A stretch of DNA of 11,444 bases from the NCBI GenBank assembly GCA_003024985.2, contig PXIH01S0053046.1; one strand, given 5' to 3'. Both the position numbers and the translations under genes were made by a program. Positions 1-7,352 of this stretch are shown in pieces; within the stretch, counting starts at the first letter, position 1, and every line of letters begins with the position of its first letter. This DNA is from Euperipatoides rowelli (Eukaryota; Onychophora; Udeonychophora; Euonychophora; Peripatopsidae). Under the pieces are notes generated by a model, which was not told the DNA's origin, made no database searches, and saw nothing but the letters and a program-made list of their open reading frames with translations.

Positions 1-735
1 TTTAGATGAATAAAAATATTTTTTTAAAAAAAATATATTAAACAAAATTTAGTCATTTTAATTCTATTAGTAGGAGACCTTTAGGCTAAGTATCTGAATT
101 ATTTATTGTGTTTAATTTNTTTTAAAGGTTTATTTACTTTATTATAATAAAGTTCTTAATATTTCAAGACCAAGCTTCATTTGGAAAATAATATATAATA
201 TTAATTTTTAGGTATATTTTTGTATATAAATTCTAATGAAATTATGATTTAATTACTTAAACTTTAAGACGATTACAGAAGTAATTGTTCACTGACCAAA
301 ATTGCATAGCATCTAGATGTCAGACTACAATTTCATCTAGATAAAAAACAGCCAATCAGAGACTGACTTTCATTCTATCTGCAAGGTGACCTATGATTGG
401 CTGTTATTTTATATATTCTAAAAAGGCTTTGATAATTATGTTGGAGTTAATTTCCTATAATATTCATATCTGTGTACGGTTAAGGGTATTAAATGGTCTA
501 ATATGTTAAATTAAAAGGGTCAGTCTGAGATCCAGACAGTAGTCAAAATTATTATGTGTTTTTATTTCTAATTTAAATGTCATTCAATGTATCCGTCTAA
601 TAGACACTGGACGAGCAACATCGAACAATATTAGCATATTGCAGTTAATTTGAATTTTTTTTTACCATAAAAGCGCTATTCTTTGGTCGATGCCAAAGGT
701 TGAGGATTTAGCTAAATAAGTTTAAGTTTATTTGT
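1..735. other. AT-rich stretch without a gene
   Basis: I see no coding region or RNA gene. The sequence is AT-rich with homopolymer A/T runs and one N. It contains a hairpin, listed separately, and a 10-bp palindrome CATCTAGATG at 310-319 whose CATCTAGAT part recurs at 334-342. The last 100 or so bases may be the 5' untranslated part of the LINE that follows, but no boundary, promoter or target duplication is visible. The ORF1 frame is closed by a TAG at 709-711. Confidence 0.6.
341..412. repeat. Imperfect hairpin, possibly a MITE remnant
   Basis: The arms are 341-358 and 394-412, with a core ACAGCCAATCA pairing with TGATTGGCTGT and extending into A-rich and T-rich flanks (one extra base in the right arm). 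The loop is 35 bases. Paired arms containing this kind of word are common in short DNA-transposon derivatives, but no target duplication was found, so the element type stays open. Confidence 0.55.
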
Positions 736-753
736 TTGAATTCAAATCCTAGA

Positions 754-1785
754 ATGGAGATTATTTCTGGGAAAGATAATATTGTTGAGATTATTGAAAC
801 AATGGATATTAAACAGTCTATGGAAAAAGTCAAAAGTTCGAAAGAATTTGTGTTTTTGAAGCAGGCTCTTTATGACATTTTAGTTGAAGATTCAAATATT
901 GTGACAACCTTCAAAGATGGTGTATTTAAAAAGGTAATTGTTACAGCTATAATTAACTTTTGTGTTCAGTTTGATATAATTAATAGATTGTCACAAATCT
1001 ACCAGTTGCTCAATGCAAAGTTCAATTTTATTAAGTTCTGGAATAGTCTGGCAATGCAAACGTTTATGAACTTGTGCATTACACTTTAAGCATATGCTTT
1101 GTTCATTATTCAAGAGGTTCAAGCTGATATTGTAGAAATAACAATTGAAATATGTATGCAAAACAAGTTCGGGAAGAAATGCCAGATTTTTTGAAAAGAA
1201 ATTGGGATAATTGAAAATGTTGAACTGAATAGGCTTATATTGCCATATGATGAATTTCTTGAAATGTCACCTGTTTTAATGAATTTAAAATTAAAGCAAG
1301 ATACATATATAGTTGATATCCCTGTTTCATATAATAGAAATAATGTTAATATTGTTATTAAAGTAAAAGGAAAATGTCTCGTTTGTTTTAAATGTCGGAA
1401 TGAAGGCCATTTTGCATGGCATTGCAAATATTTGCTTTGTAAAATTTGTCATATCTATCAGCCTATTGGCCACGGTTGTCAACAAACATATGCAGCAAAG
1501 ATTTTATTAAATCAGGAATTAATGAACAAGTTGACTGTAAGGGATAAGCAAAGTGTCAATATGGAAGAACATTTTAATGAAAACTATTTGATGCCAACGC
1601 CACAAGGGGAGGGTACTCAAGCTCAATTTACTCAATTGACATATGCTGGAAAAAGATATGATATGCATCATTTGTCAGATGGAGATGATAATGAAGATCA
1701 AAATAAAAAATGTAATTATATGAAGTTAGTTCCAACTGATAATGTTATGGAAATTGGTCAATATAGTTTTAATAAATCTTCATAA
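754..1785 (+). pseudogene. LINE ORF1 protein with CCHC zinc knuckle, two in-frame stops
   Basis: This is the nucleic-acid-binding ORF1 (gag-like) protein of the LINE, which in this family packages the element RNA. ATG 754 is the first ATG after an upstream in-frame TAG (709-711). One frame continues for 343 residues to TAA 1783-1785, broken only by TAA 1087-1089 and TGA 1192-1194, with no frameshift. Near residues 211-224 lies a perfect CX2CX4HX4C knuckle (CFKCRNEGHFAWHC), and near 229-242 a second Cys/His cluster, CX2CX7HXC. The stretch before it (NNVNIVIKVKGKCLVCFKC) matches the usual strand that leads into the knuckle in gag-like ORF1 proteins. A polar, acidic C-terminal tail follows. The N-terminal 150 residues carry no domain I recognise. 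The two stops make it a pseudogene; they may be simple transitions (CAA to TAA, CGA to TGA), which is inference. Confidence 0.85.
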
Positions 1786-1822
1786 ATCCTAATAATCTTT
1801 TAGTGGTTGACACCATTTCTTA

Positions 1823-1830
1823 GTTAACAC
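1823..1830 (+). repeat. Left target-site duplication of the hAT-like element
   Basis: GTTAACAC lies directly before the element's left terminus. Its partner at 4039-4046 reads GTTATCAC, seven of eight bases identical. An 8-bp duplication is characteristic of the hAT superfamily. Confidence 0.75.
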
Positions 1831-1939
1831 TAAGGCTGGATAGTTATGTAAATACATGTGATTGAATGCTAATCACATGCTAATTAAGAAATCTTTACCA
1901 ATCTTGAAAAATTGAGCCGAATGACATAACTTTTATATT

Positions 1940-2234
1940 ACATATTTTACATATTTTAGGTTACATATTATTAAAATACATACATATTTTCCCATATTTC
2001 AAGTTTTTTTTTTATCTTATATATTTACATATTTAAAGAATAAATACATGTTTTTACATATTTCAATATTTTTTTTTTTAAATTCAATTTTGAATGTTGA
2101 TTTTTTTTTTCCTAGCTGAGATATTCCGTACGCTTTAAAAACATTGCAATAAATTAGTCTTAAAAACTTTTGTTTATTTCCGATTTCCCTATTTAAAAGG
2201 TTTTATTTTTTAAATAAAAGTAAATTACATATTT
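1940..2234 (+). repeat. Array of ACATATTT octamers, left half of hAT-like element
   Basis: Exact ACATATTT occurs at 1940, 1949, 1982, 2027, 2056 and 2227, with near copies at 1963 (ACATATTA) and 1992 (CCATATTT). All are on the plus strand. The same octamer reappears four times in the right half. hAT transposases are known to bind short repeated subterminal motifs, so this may be a binding-site array; that role is inference. Confidence 0.6.
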
Positions 2235-2409
2235 TTATTCATTTTATTGTAGGCCTACCTTAATATATTTTAATCCTCTGTTGCATGAATATTAGGAAAA
2301 CATAGTCAAAAAAAATGTTTCAGTACTTTTTATTGTAGTTATAGACTATAATAACATAATGAATTTGCAGTATTAAAATATTTTGCAAATTTAAAAAAAA
2401 TAAAAAANT

Positions 2410-2432
2410 GTTACCTCCAGGTAACACTGTGC
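2410..2432 (-). repeat. GTTACC/GGTAAC palindrome with CACAGTG, left copy
   Basis: The plus strand reads GTTACCTCCAGGTAAC followed by ACTGTGC. This 16-bp near-palindrome recurs at 3530-3545 and 3866-3881. It follows the end of the transposase frame by about 27 bases and may be a subterminal transposase site. Confidence 0.65.
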
Positions 2433-2458
2433 AGTTAAAAACACTGGCAGTCTGATAG

Positions 2459-3455
2459 TTACTTACAATGGAATTTTATAAAGCAGTTCTTTTCTGGTGC
2501 GAAATACCAAAAAATACCCCCATTTGCACTTCACTTTTCTGCAGTGACCTCTTTTATCTGAAAATATGGGCCATTGACCAATAATGGGTGGAAGGAGTAC
2601 CACATGACATCATTTCTTCTTTGTCAACTTTTGTTCCATATCTGTGCTAGATGGCCTGTCCCAGAATTTCCCATATAATTTATTCTGGAAAGTCAGGCAA
2701 GCTGCAACATTGCATTTGAATTCTAGAAGACTAAGCTGTTGTTTCTTGCTGATGTTTGTTCCCTCGCAGTCCCATCGGTGCAGTAACTAAGACACCACTA
2801 CACAAATATCTAGCATGTGAAAGATGATTTGCATGTACCATTTCTTCGATCAGATTTTTATCCTGTATAAGGCAATGAGGTAGTCCAACAAATAAACACC
2901 CCCTATGAATTTGTTATAAACAAGAACGATACTAGGACACAGTATCTTCACTTTCTCTGTTTGCTTCTTGTCCCAACTTTCAACTTTTCCATCTGGATTG
3001 GCAGCTGCAAAGGTGCTGAGCAGGGTAACAGCACAATTGTCATACAATATGACCACCCAAAGACTGATACCATCAACTTTGGTTCCTTTCTTCTCGAAAG
3101 TACCTATGCCTTTTTTCTTTAGCTCCTAGTCTGAAGAGAATTTGCAACCTCGAAGATGGCTGAACGTACAGTTCCAAGACTATACATTCCTTTCTTTTCT
3201 AATTCAACCTGAAGCTAATACTGCAAAAACAATTTATTGGTTTTCCCGAACATCTGACACTAGTCTTAGAACCATTTTGCCACTAGCACCAATGTATTTT
3301 GCTCCATTGGGTGGCAAAATGGTTCATGTGTAGCGTTCACAATTTTACACTAGTCTATGTTGTTGCATACAGCAAATGTCTTATATCCCCATTTTTTTTT
3401 TTTGCTTATTGGGATTATATTGCTTTATACTACTCTTTCCCTTGAAAGGGATAAT
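2459..3455 (-). pseudogene. piggyBac transposase (DDE_Tnp_1_7) fragment
   Basis: Read on the minus strand in shifting frames, the catalytic core appears in family order: FKGKSSIKQYNPNK, then KWGYKTFAVCNNID after a slip in an A12 run, GASGKMVLRLVSDV, EKKGMYSLGTVRSA, ELKKKGIGTFEKKG, DNCAVTLLSTF, YNKFIGGVYLLD, SKKWYMQIIFHMLD and finally NCFIKFHCK before a TAA at 2459-2461. The piggyBac transposase cuts at TTAA using three aspartates. Here the aspartate of the family's GGVD box is tyrosine, the one preceding N-x-x-F (residues NKLF) is replaced by threonine, and the first falls in a disrupted stretch. TGA 2850-2852 and several frameshifts also break it. The longest open piece is 2850-3056. The N-terminal half is not found between 3455 and 3897. 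The C-terminal cysteine-rich region is only partly visible. Identification is firm; activity is ruled out. Confidence 0.88.
3270..3324. repeat. Inverted repeat inside the transposase remnant
   Basis: AACCATTTTGCCAC (3270-3283) pairs perfectly with GTGGCAAAATGGTT (3311-3324). Inside, CCAATG (3289-3294) pairs with CATTGG (3305-3310), giving a nearly continuous stem with a 10-base loop. It falls between the KWGYKTF and GASGKMV blocks of the transposase, where family sequence is poorly preserved. Confidence 0.75.
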
Positions 3456-3865
3456 TAGTCAGAATAGAAGGTTTACAATGTTATTTACAGCCCCGGCCAA
3501 CATTACAGTGAGTTGCATTATAGCATGTTGTTACTTCCTGGTAACAAATACTTATNGCATTATAATTCTATAATAATATTTCTAAAATACTGAGCCATAC
3601 ATTAAAATAAAAGTTTACTTACCTACAAATAAGAAAAAAATTTTATTTTGTGGATTTCTCAATTATTTTTAAATTTAATAAGTTGTTCTATGGCCACTTG
3701 TTCACAAATGAAAAATCTAGAAATCTAGTTCTGTGTCTGAGATATCCAGGACACATGACTNGATGAAGTGATGTAATTGGCTGAAATAAACTGTTACTAA
3801 AAAGATACACCATGCAACAAAAAGTTTCTAGCAGCTGGGAATGTAAAACAAGTAAATATATAATT
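3456..3865. other. 5' part of piggyBac element, no recognisable coding
   Basis: By position this should hold the N-terminal half of the transposase and 5' untranslated sequence. I found no family motif in either orientation. It contains the middle copy of the palindrome, GTTACTTCCTGGTAAC (3530-3545), and two N bases. Plus-strand open frames here and at 3142-3333 are antisense to the element and not supported as genes. Confidence 0.5.
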
Positions 3866-3901
3866 GTTACCTACAAGTAACACTGTGCCATAGAGGGTTA
3901 A
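3866..3901 (-). repeat. piggyBac right terminus: palindrome, CACAGTG and TTAA
   Basis: On the minus strand this reads TTAA (3901-3898), CCCTCTATGGCACAGTG, then the palindrome whose plus-strand form is GTTACCTACAAGTAAC (3866-3881). A TTAA followed by CCC is the expected insertion site and start of a piggyBac-superfamily element. Confidence 0.75.
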
Positions 3902-3931
3902 TAAAAGTTACACATTTGATAAATTGTGTGT

Positions 3932-4003
3932 ACATATTTTCACTTTTTTTTATTTTTTAGTACATATTTAAGCAATTTTTAGCACATATTTATGTACATA
4001 TTT
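3932..4003 (+). repeat. Array of ACATATTT octamers, right half of hAT-like element
   Basis: Exact copies start at 3932, 3962, 3984 and 3996, close to the right terminus and in the same orientation as the left-side copies. This supports 1831-2409 and 3902-4038 as two halves of one element. Confidence 0.6.
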
Positions 4004-4038
4004 CACTATTTTTTTATTGTATAACTATCCGGGCCCTA

Positions 4039-4046
4039 GTTATCAC
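4039..4046 (+). repeat. Right target-site duplication of the hAT-like element
   Basis: GTTATCAC directly follows the element's right terminus and pairs with GTTAACAC at 1823-1830. The LINE ORF2 start codon follows nine bases later. Confidence 0.75.
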
Positions 4047-4054
4047 CATTTACC

Positions 4055-5345
4055 ATGTTGATCTCCTTGGTGTCAGTCAATGTAAAAAAGTTAAATAATT
4101 GGATGAAGGTTAAAACTCTTTATAGATTTTTCATGCGGTATCAATTTGACATTGATGTCATCAGGAGAAATGTCTCAAACATAATGGGAAAAAAAAACAG
4201 TTACAGCCTTTGAGTCAATTTTATGATTTGATTACCGGCTCATCAATCCTTGGTAGAGGTGGTGTCATCATCGCTGTTAGCAAAAATGGCAGTGTCATTA
4301 AAATTTTTGTATCTGAACATTTGATTTTGGTTTCTTTATTTGTGGCAGGTGATGCAATATTGTTAGATGCATGATTGTAAAGTTAATTGATAGGCTTTCA
4401 ATTTTTATGTATCAATCATCTTAGCTGATGACTTTTTGTTAAACATTCACAATCAGATATTTGTTTGGATATGCAAGATAATCCGGTATTCTATTTTGAT
4501 GATGTATATTTTATTATATGGAAGCATTTTAGTAAATTGTTTACAAATGAGCATGTTAATTGCTCAAGTGCTTATGTTGATAATCTTCTTGATAAAGCAG
4601 AACCATTGCAACAATATATGTTTAATATTGATGAGGGAATTCTCAAGTAGGCCTTGAGCTCATGTAATGGTAGGGCTGCTGTAGGCCCTGATGGTATGTC
4701 TGCTCAGTTTGTTAAAAAGTTTTCACATGTTTTTTCCCATCTATGTTAAACTTTTCAATTGTCTGTGTCTGCAGTGTTCTCTGCTTATTTTGTGTTAAAG
4801 TTGAAGGGTAATACTACTGTGTGGGTGTACCACCTACTGTATAATATTTTAGGCCTATTAGTTTGTTAAATATTGATGCAATTTTTGTTTCAAAAATTAT
4901 ATATAGTAAAATTAAAGATGTTATAGTTCTCTCTCTTTCTCAGGTGCAGTATGGAGCCCCAGGAAACTCCATACATTCTGCTCTTAAACTCTTTTTGATT
5001 TCCTTATCTTTTAATAGGAGAAGGCCTAGGAATTTAAATAGTGTTTATTTTTATTCTGCGACTTTCGTTGCACTTTCGATTCAGTGTCACTTCACTATTT
5101 CATAAAAAGGTTGATTAATCTTTTTGATAGATCAAATGTTACATATGCATTAATTATATTATATATAGCCAATGAGGTATTGATAATAAAAATGGGAAAA
5201 TATAGGTTTAGAGCTGTTTAGATGAACTCTGGACTTTTACAGGCTCCATACTCTCCTCAATATTATTTTGTTTCTACATTGATAGTTTTTTCAGGACATT
5301 CAGTTGTTAAATGGTGGGATAAAGATTGATGGTACTAGGGATTGA
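4055..5345 (+). pseudogene. LINE ORF2: endonuclease and reverse transcriptase remnants
   Basis: ORF2 of a LINE nicks target DNA and copies the element RNA into it. ATG 4055 opens MLISLVSVNV, the usual first strand of an APE-type endonuclease. After a frameshift near 4156 come HQEK, holding the metal-binding Gln-Glu position, then SSILGRGGVIIAVSKNG and an open run to TGA 4372-4374. The rest of the endonuclease and most of the linker are missing. From 4465 a frame reads ...NIDEGILK, a TAG (4648-4650), then ALSSCNGRAAVGPDGMSAQF, the start of reverse transcriptase. RPISLLNIDA (4851) and QYGAPGNSIHSALKLF follow in another frame. DFRCTFDSV (5060-5086) is catalytic motif A with the aspartate kept. 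GLLQAPYSPQYY is a degraded QGCPLSP box, and LLNGGIKIDG comes last. YADD is absent. At least four frame changes and several stops make it a pseudogene. An L1/Tx1 affinity is inference. Confidence 0.85.
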
Positions 5346-5491
5346 AAATCATAATTCTTCTGTGAGAGTAAGAGAGAGTGAGTCAGTGATGCCTGTGTAA
5401 CAGGATTAAAAATGTTTGATTCCCGTGTACCAGGCTTATTCAAAGACATGTTTTGAAGCCAATAACAGCTCCATCTAGGAACTATTTTTAG
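5328..5491 (+). repeat. Long repeat unit, copy A
   Basis: The order is ACTAGGGATTGAAAATCAT, a GA-rich tract, the hairpin word twice about 30 bases apart, TTATTCAAAG, then the CCATCTAGGAACTATTTTTAG word. The same order recurs at 7270-7459, and a less complete version at about 6232-6412. It begins right where LINE similarity ends. Confidence 0.65.
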
Positions 5492-5899
5492 TGAATGAAT
5501 AAGAGAGAGCAATAGAGATAAAGAGAGAGAGAAAGAGAACTTAGCCAGATTATTTCTAAAGTACTAGCACCACACCATCTATGCATGGCCAAGGAAAACA
5601 AAAAAATGTCTGATGCTCTTGTAATGGGCTTATGTTGGATGCACATGTAATGGGCTTACTAATTGGAATATGATTGTGTTCCAAAGCAAGATTATTTCCG
5701 AAGCCATAATATTTTTTAAGTACTAGCGCCACACCATCAACGCTCAGCCAGCACTTTATCGCTATGGTGGTTTGGAAATGAGTGCACTTTAAATACAAAT
5801 TAAAATTTCCATTGCCAAAAAAAGTTTGTTGCCCGTGTATTCTTATGTGAGAGTGAACAACGCCATCTATGAATTATTTTTAGATAATTTCAGTATAAT

Positions 5900-6159
5900 A
5901 CTAGTGAATAAGCCTGTTACATGGGCATCAGATACAGAATCGGATAAATAGCTTTCAGCATTTGTTATAATTCATGAACAGTCGATGGTAGAGGAGCTTA
6001 TTCCAAACTTTAAGTGAAAAAAAAAAACATATCAGAATGGTCTCCTTCAAGGCCAAGAGCTGCNTAATCTACCCCTGATCCTATATCATTTATAACAAAA
6101 GCTGTAGGCTATTGAGCCGATTCTGTATCCGATCCCGTGTAAAGGGCTTATTTGCCAGT
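5900..6159. mobile_element. Inverted-repeat element of about 260 bp with Helitron-like ends
   Basis: The left end reads ACTAGTGAATAAGCC and the right end, on the minus strand, ACTGGCAAATAAGCCC. The match continues inward for about 70 bases through GATACAGAATCGG and TTTGTTATAA at roughly 75-80 percent by eye. Both ends carry the hairpin word, facing outward, next to CTAGT or CCAGT. It may be two copies in head-to-head arrangement or one palindromic element. No clear target duplication is seen. Confidence 0.5.
5993..6139 (+). repeat. Direct repeat, copy 1 of about 145 bp
   Basis: This shares ordered blocks with 7020-7163: AAGTGAAAAAA, TCTCCTTCAAG, AAGAGCTGC, TAATCT, TTATAACAAAA, CAGGCTATT or TAGGCTATT, and AGCCGATTCTGTATC. 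Identity is roughly 75-80 percent by eye. It contains one N. Confidence 0.65.
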
Positions 6160-6797
6160 AATTTATGAAGCCGGTATCACACCATCTATGAACTATTTAT
6201 AGAAACTTTAACATATTAGGTTTAATGGTATGGGAACTATGTGGTCTGATTAAGCTCCTCTCCAAGGACTTTCATACTAGAACACTAGAGAGAGTGAGGG
6301 AGTGATGCCCACGAAACAAGCTTAAATATGTTTGATGCCCATGTAACAGGCTTATTCAAAGCCATGATCCTAAGACAGTATGTGCCATCTAGGAACTATT
6401 TTTTAGAAAATGTTTTATGGCCATGTAACAGCACCATCTAAGAACTATTTTTATAAACTTTAATGTAACAGACTTATCGGCCTGAGAAAAATTGTATTGA
6501 GAATCTTTATACTAATGAATGAGAGATGTAAGAGTGAGAGAGAGAGTTATGCCTGTGTAACCATCTAACGTACTTATTCAAAACTTTAAGTTGTGTTTTC
6601 TCTTAGATCACTGTGATAAAAACATTGCACTATGTGTACTGTAGTTGGGGATAGAGAGGTAGTAGTGCCAAATAAAAAATGTTTGATGCCCTTTTATCAG
6701 GCTTATTTGAAGCTGTGTTTCAAAGCCAGTAAAATTGAAATTTAGGAATTATTTTTAGAAACTGTATAAGGAGTTTTCTCAAAAAAAAAGATAACCA

Positions 6798-6846
6798 CTT
6801 GACTAAATGTATAATAATAAGTAGCTACATAGCAGTGCCAAATAAC
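6798..6846 (+). repeat. Short direct repeat, copy 1
   Basis: CTTGACTAAATGTATAATAA followed by AGT(A/G)GCTACA(T/C)AG(C/T)AGT(G/A)CCAAATAA recurs at 6930-6975 with few differences. Between the two copies lies one GCCATCTA word interrupted by CCCTCAGCCCGG, and a perfect 14-bp palindrome ATTGATCGATCAAT (6883-6896). Confidence 0.7.
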
Positions 6847-6929
6847 AGTGCCATCTACCCTCAGCCCGGGAACTATTTTTAGATTGATCGATCAATAGAT
6901 CATTAGATAAGGCTAAAATGAGCTTAAAT

Positions 6930-6975
6930 CTTGACTAAATGTATAATAAGTGGCTACACAGTAGTACCAAATAAT
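6930..6975 (+). repeat. Short direct repeat, copy 2
   Basis: Second copy of the 6798-6846 sequence, three bases shorter within its ATAATAATAA stretch. Confidence 0.7.
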
Positions 6976-7019
6976 AAACCTTAACCGTTAAACTGATGCC
7001 CGTGTAACGGGCTTACATC

Positions 7020-7163
7020 ATCTCAAGGTCTTATCCAAATCTTTAAGTGAAAAAATAAAATATTTGAAATGTCTCCTTCAAGAACAAGAGCTGCATAATC
7101 TTCCATACTCCTCTACATGAATTATAACAAAACCTACAGGCTATTAAGCCGATTCTGTATCTA
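7020..7163 (+). repeat. Direct repeat, copy 2 of about 145 bp
   Basis: Partner of 5993-6139 with the same ordered blocks. It is followed by CTCTATATTAATTAGAAAGA (7167-7186), resembling the TCTATACTAAT...AAAGAG start that I recall for many arthropod Helentron-type repeats; that resemblance is from memory and not checked. Confidence 0.6.
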
Positions 7164-7269
7164 AACCTCTATATTAATTAGAAAGAGTGTGTTCTGAAGC
7201 CAGTATTTTCTGAAGCCAGTAACAGTGCCATCTATTAACAATTTTTAGAAATTTTGATGTAACAGACTT

Positions 7270-7308
7270 ATTGGCCAGGGAACTAAGGATTAAGAATCAT
7301 AACTTTTA

Positions 7309-7352
<44 letters not shown>

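Larger units (their letters stand above)
2410..3897 (-). mobile_element. Decayed piggyBac-superfamily transposon nested in the hAT-like element
   Basis: The minus strand encodes a recognisable piggyBac transposase (2459-3455). At the right end the minus strand reads TTAA then CCCTCTATGGCACAGTG, and piggyBac elements insert at TTAA with CCY-type termini, so 3897 is a convincing element end. The left end is unresolved. Position 2410-2432 repeats the CACAGTG-plus-palindrome module of the right end, but in the same orientation rather than inverted, and no TTAACCC is seen outside it. A TTAA at 2435-2438 is only a weak alternative. At about 1.5 kb, and with the first half of the transposase unrecognisable, the copy is shortened and inactive. 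Confidence 0.75.
1831..4038. mobile_element. Non-autonomous hAT-like DNA transposon carrying a nested piggyBac element
   Basis: The left end begins TAAGGCTGGATAGTTAT and the right end, read on the minus strand, begins TAGGGCCCGGATAGTTAT. They align with two substitutions and one indel. Outside them sit near-identical 8-bp duplications, and the LINE continues on both sides, which independently fixes the insertion boundaries. A TAGGG-type start plus 8-bp duplication points to the hAT superfamily; no hAT transposase is visible, so this is a non-autonomous copy. Without the piggyBac insert it would be about 700 bp. Both its halves are AT-rich and carry the exact octamer ACATATTT repeatedly on the plus strand, listed separately. 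Homopolymer T runs and one N lie in the left half. Confidence 0.75.
754..5345 (+). mobile_element. Decayed non-LTR retrotransposon (LINE, L1/Tx1-like), split by a hAT insertion
   Basis: Two consecutive retrotransposon reading frames on the plus strand define this element: ORF1 with a CCHC zinc knuckle (754-1785) and ORF2 with endonuclease and reverse transcriptase remnants (4055-5345). They are separated by 1831-4038, which is a later hAT-like insertion. Removing it and one target copy leaves an ORF1-ORF2 spacer of only about 60 bases, normal for a LINE. The words GPDG, RPISLLN and FDSV in ORF2 fit the L1/Tx1 type of reverse transcriptase; the exact clade is inference. The 5' end is not located. 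The 3' part, including the YADD box, C-terminal domain and tail, is absent where the repeat cluster begins. Endonuclease and RT are internally shortened. The copy cannot be autonomous. Confidence 0.85.

Noticed and set aside
1119-1427. Minus-strand open frame opposite LINE ORF1
   Set aside because: It is antisense to a clearly coding frame with a zinc knuckle and shows no motif of its own.
2435-2438. TTAA as the left target site of the piggyBac element
   Set aside because: The flanking sequence does not mirror the CCCTCTATGG end seen at 3897, and it leaves the shared palindrome module outside the element. It is kept only as a weak alternative.
3142-3333. Plus-strand open frame
   Set aside because: It is antisense to the piggyBac transposase remnant and covers the inverted repeat.
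3376-3573. Plus-strand open frame with a hydrophobic stretch
   Set aside because: It runs through a T-rich tract and an N, antisense to the FKGKSS block of the transposase. The hydrophobicity comes from T-rich codons.
4436-4657. Second open frame overlapping the RT linker
   Set aside because: The overlapping frame from 4465 leads directly into the GPDG reverse transcriptase block, so the other is a shadow.
5300-5798. Two minus-strand open frames in the repeat cluster
   Set aside because: Both are translations of the Helitron-like repeat words (hairpin word and GCCATCTA word) and contain no domain.
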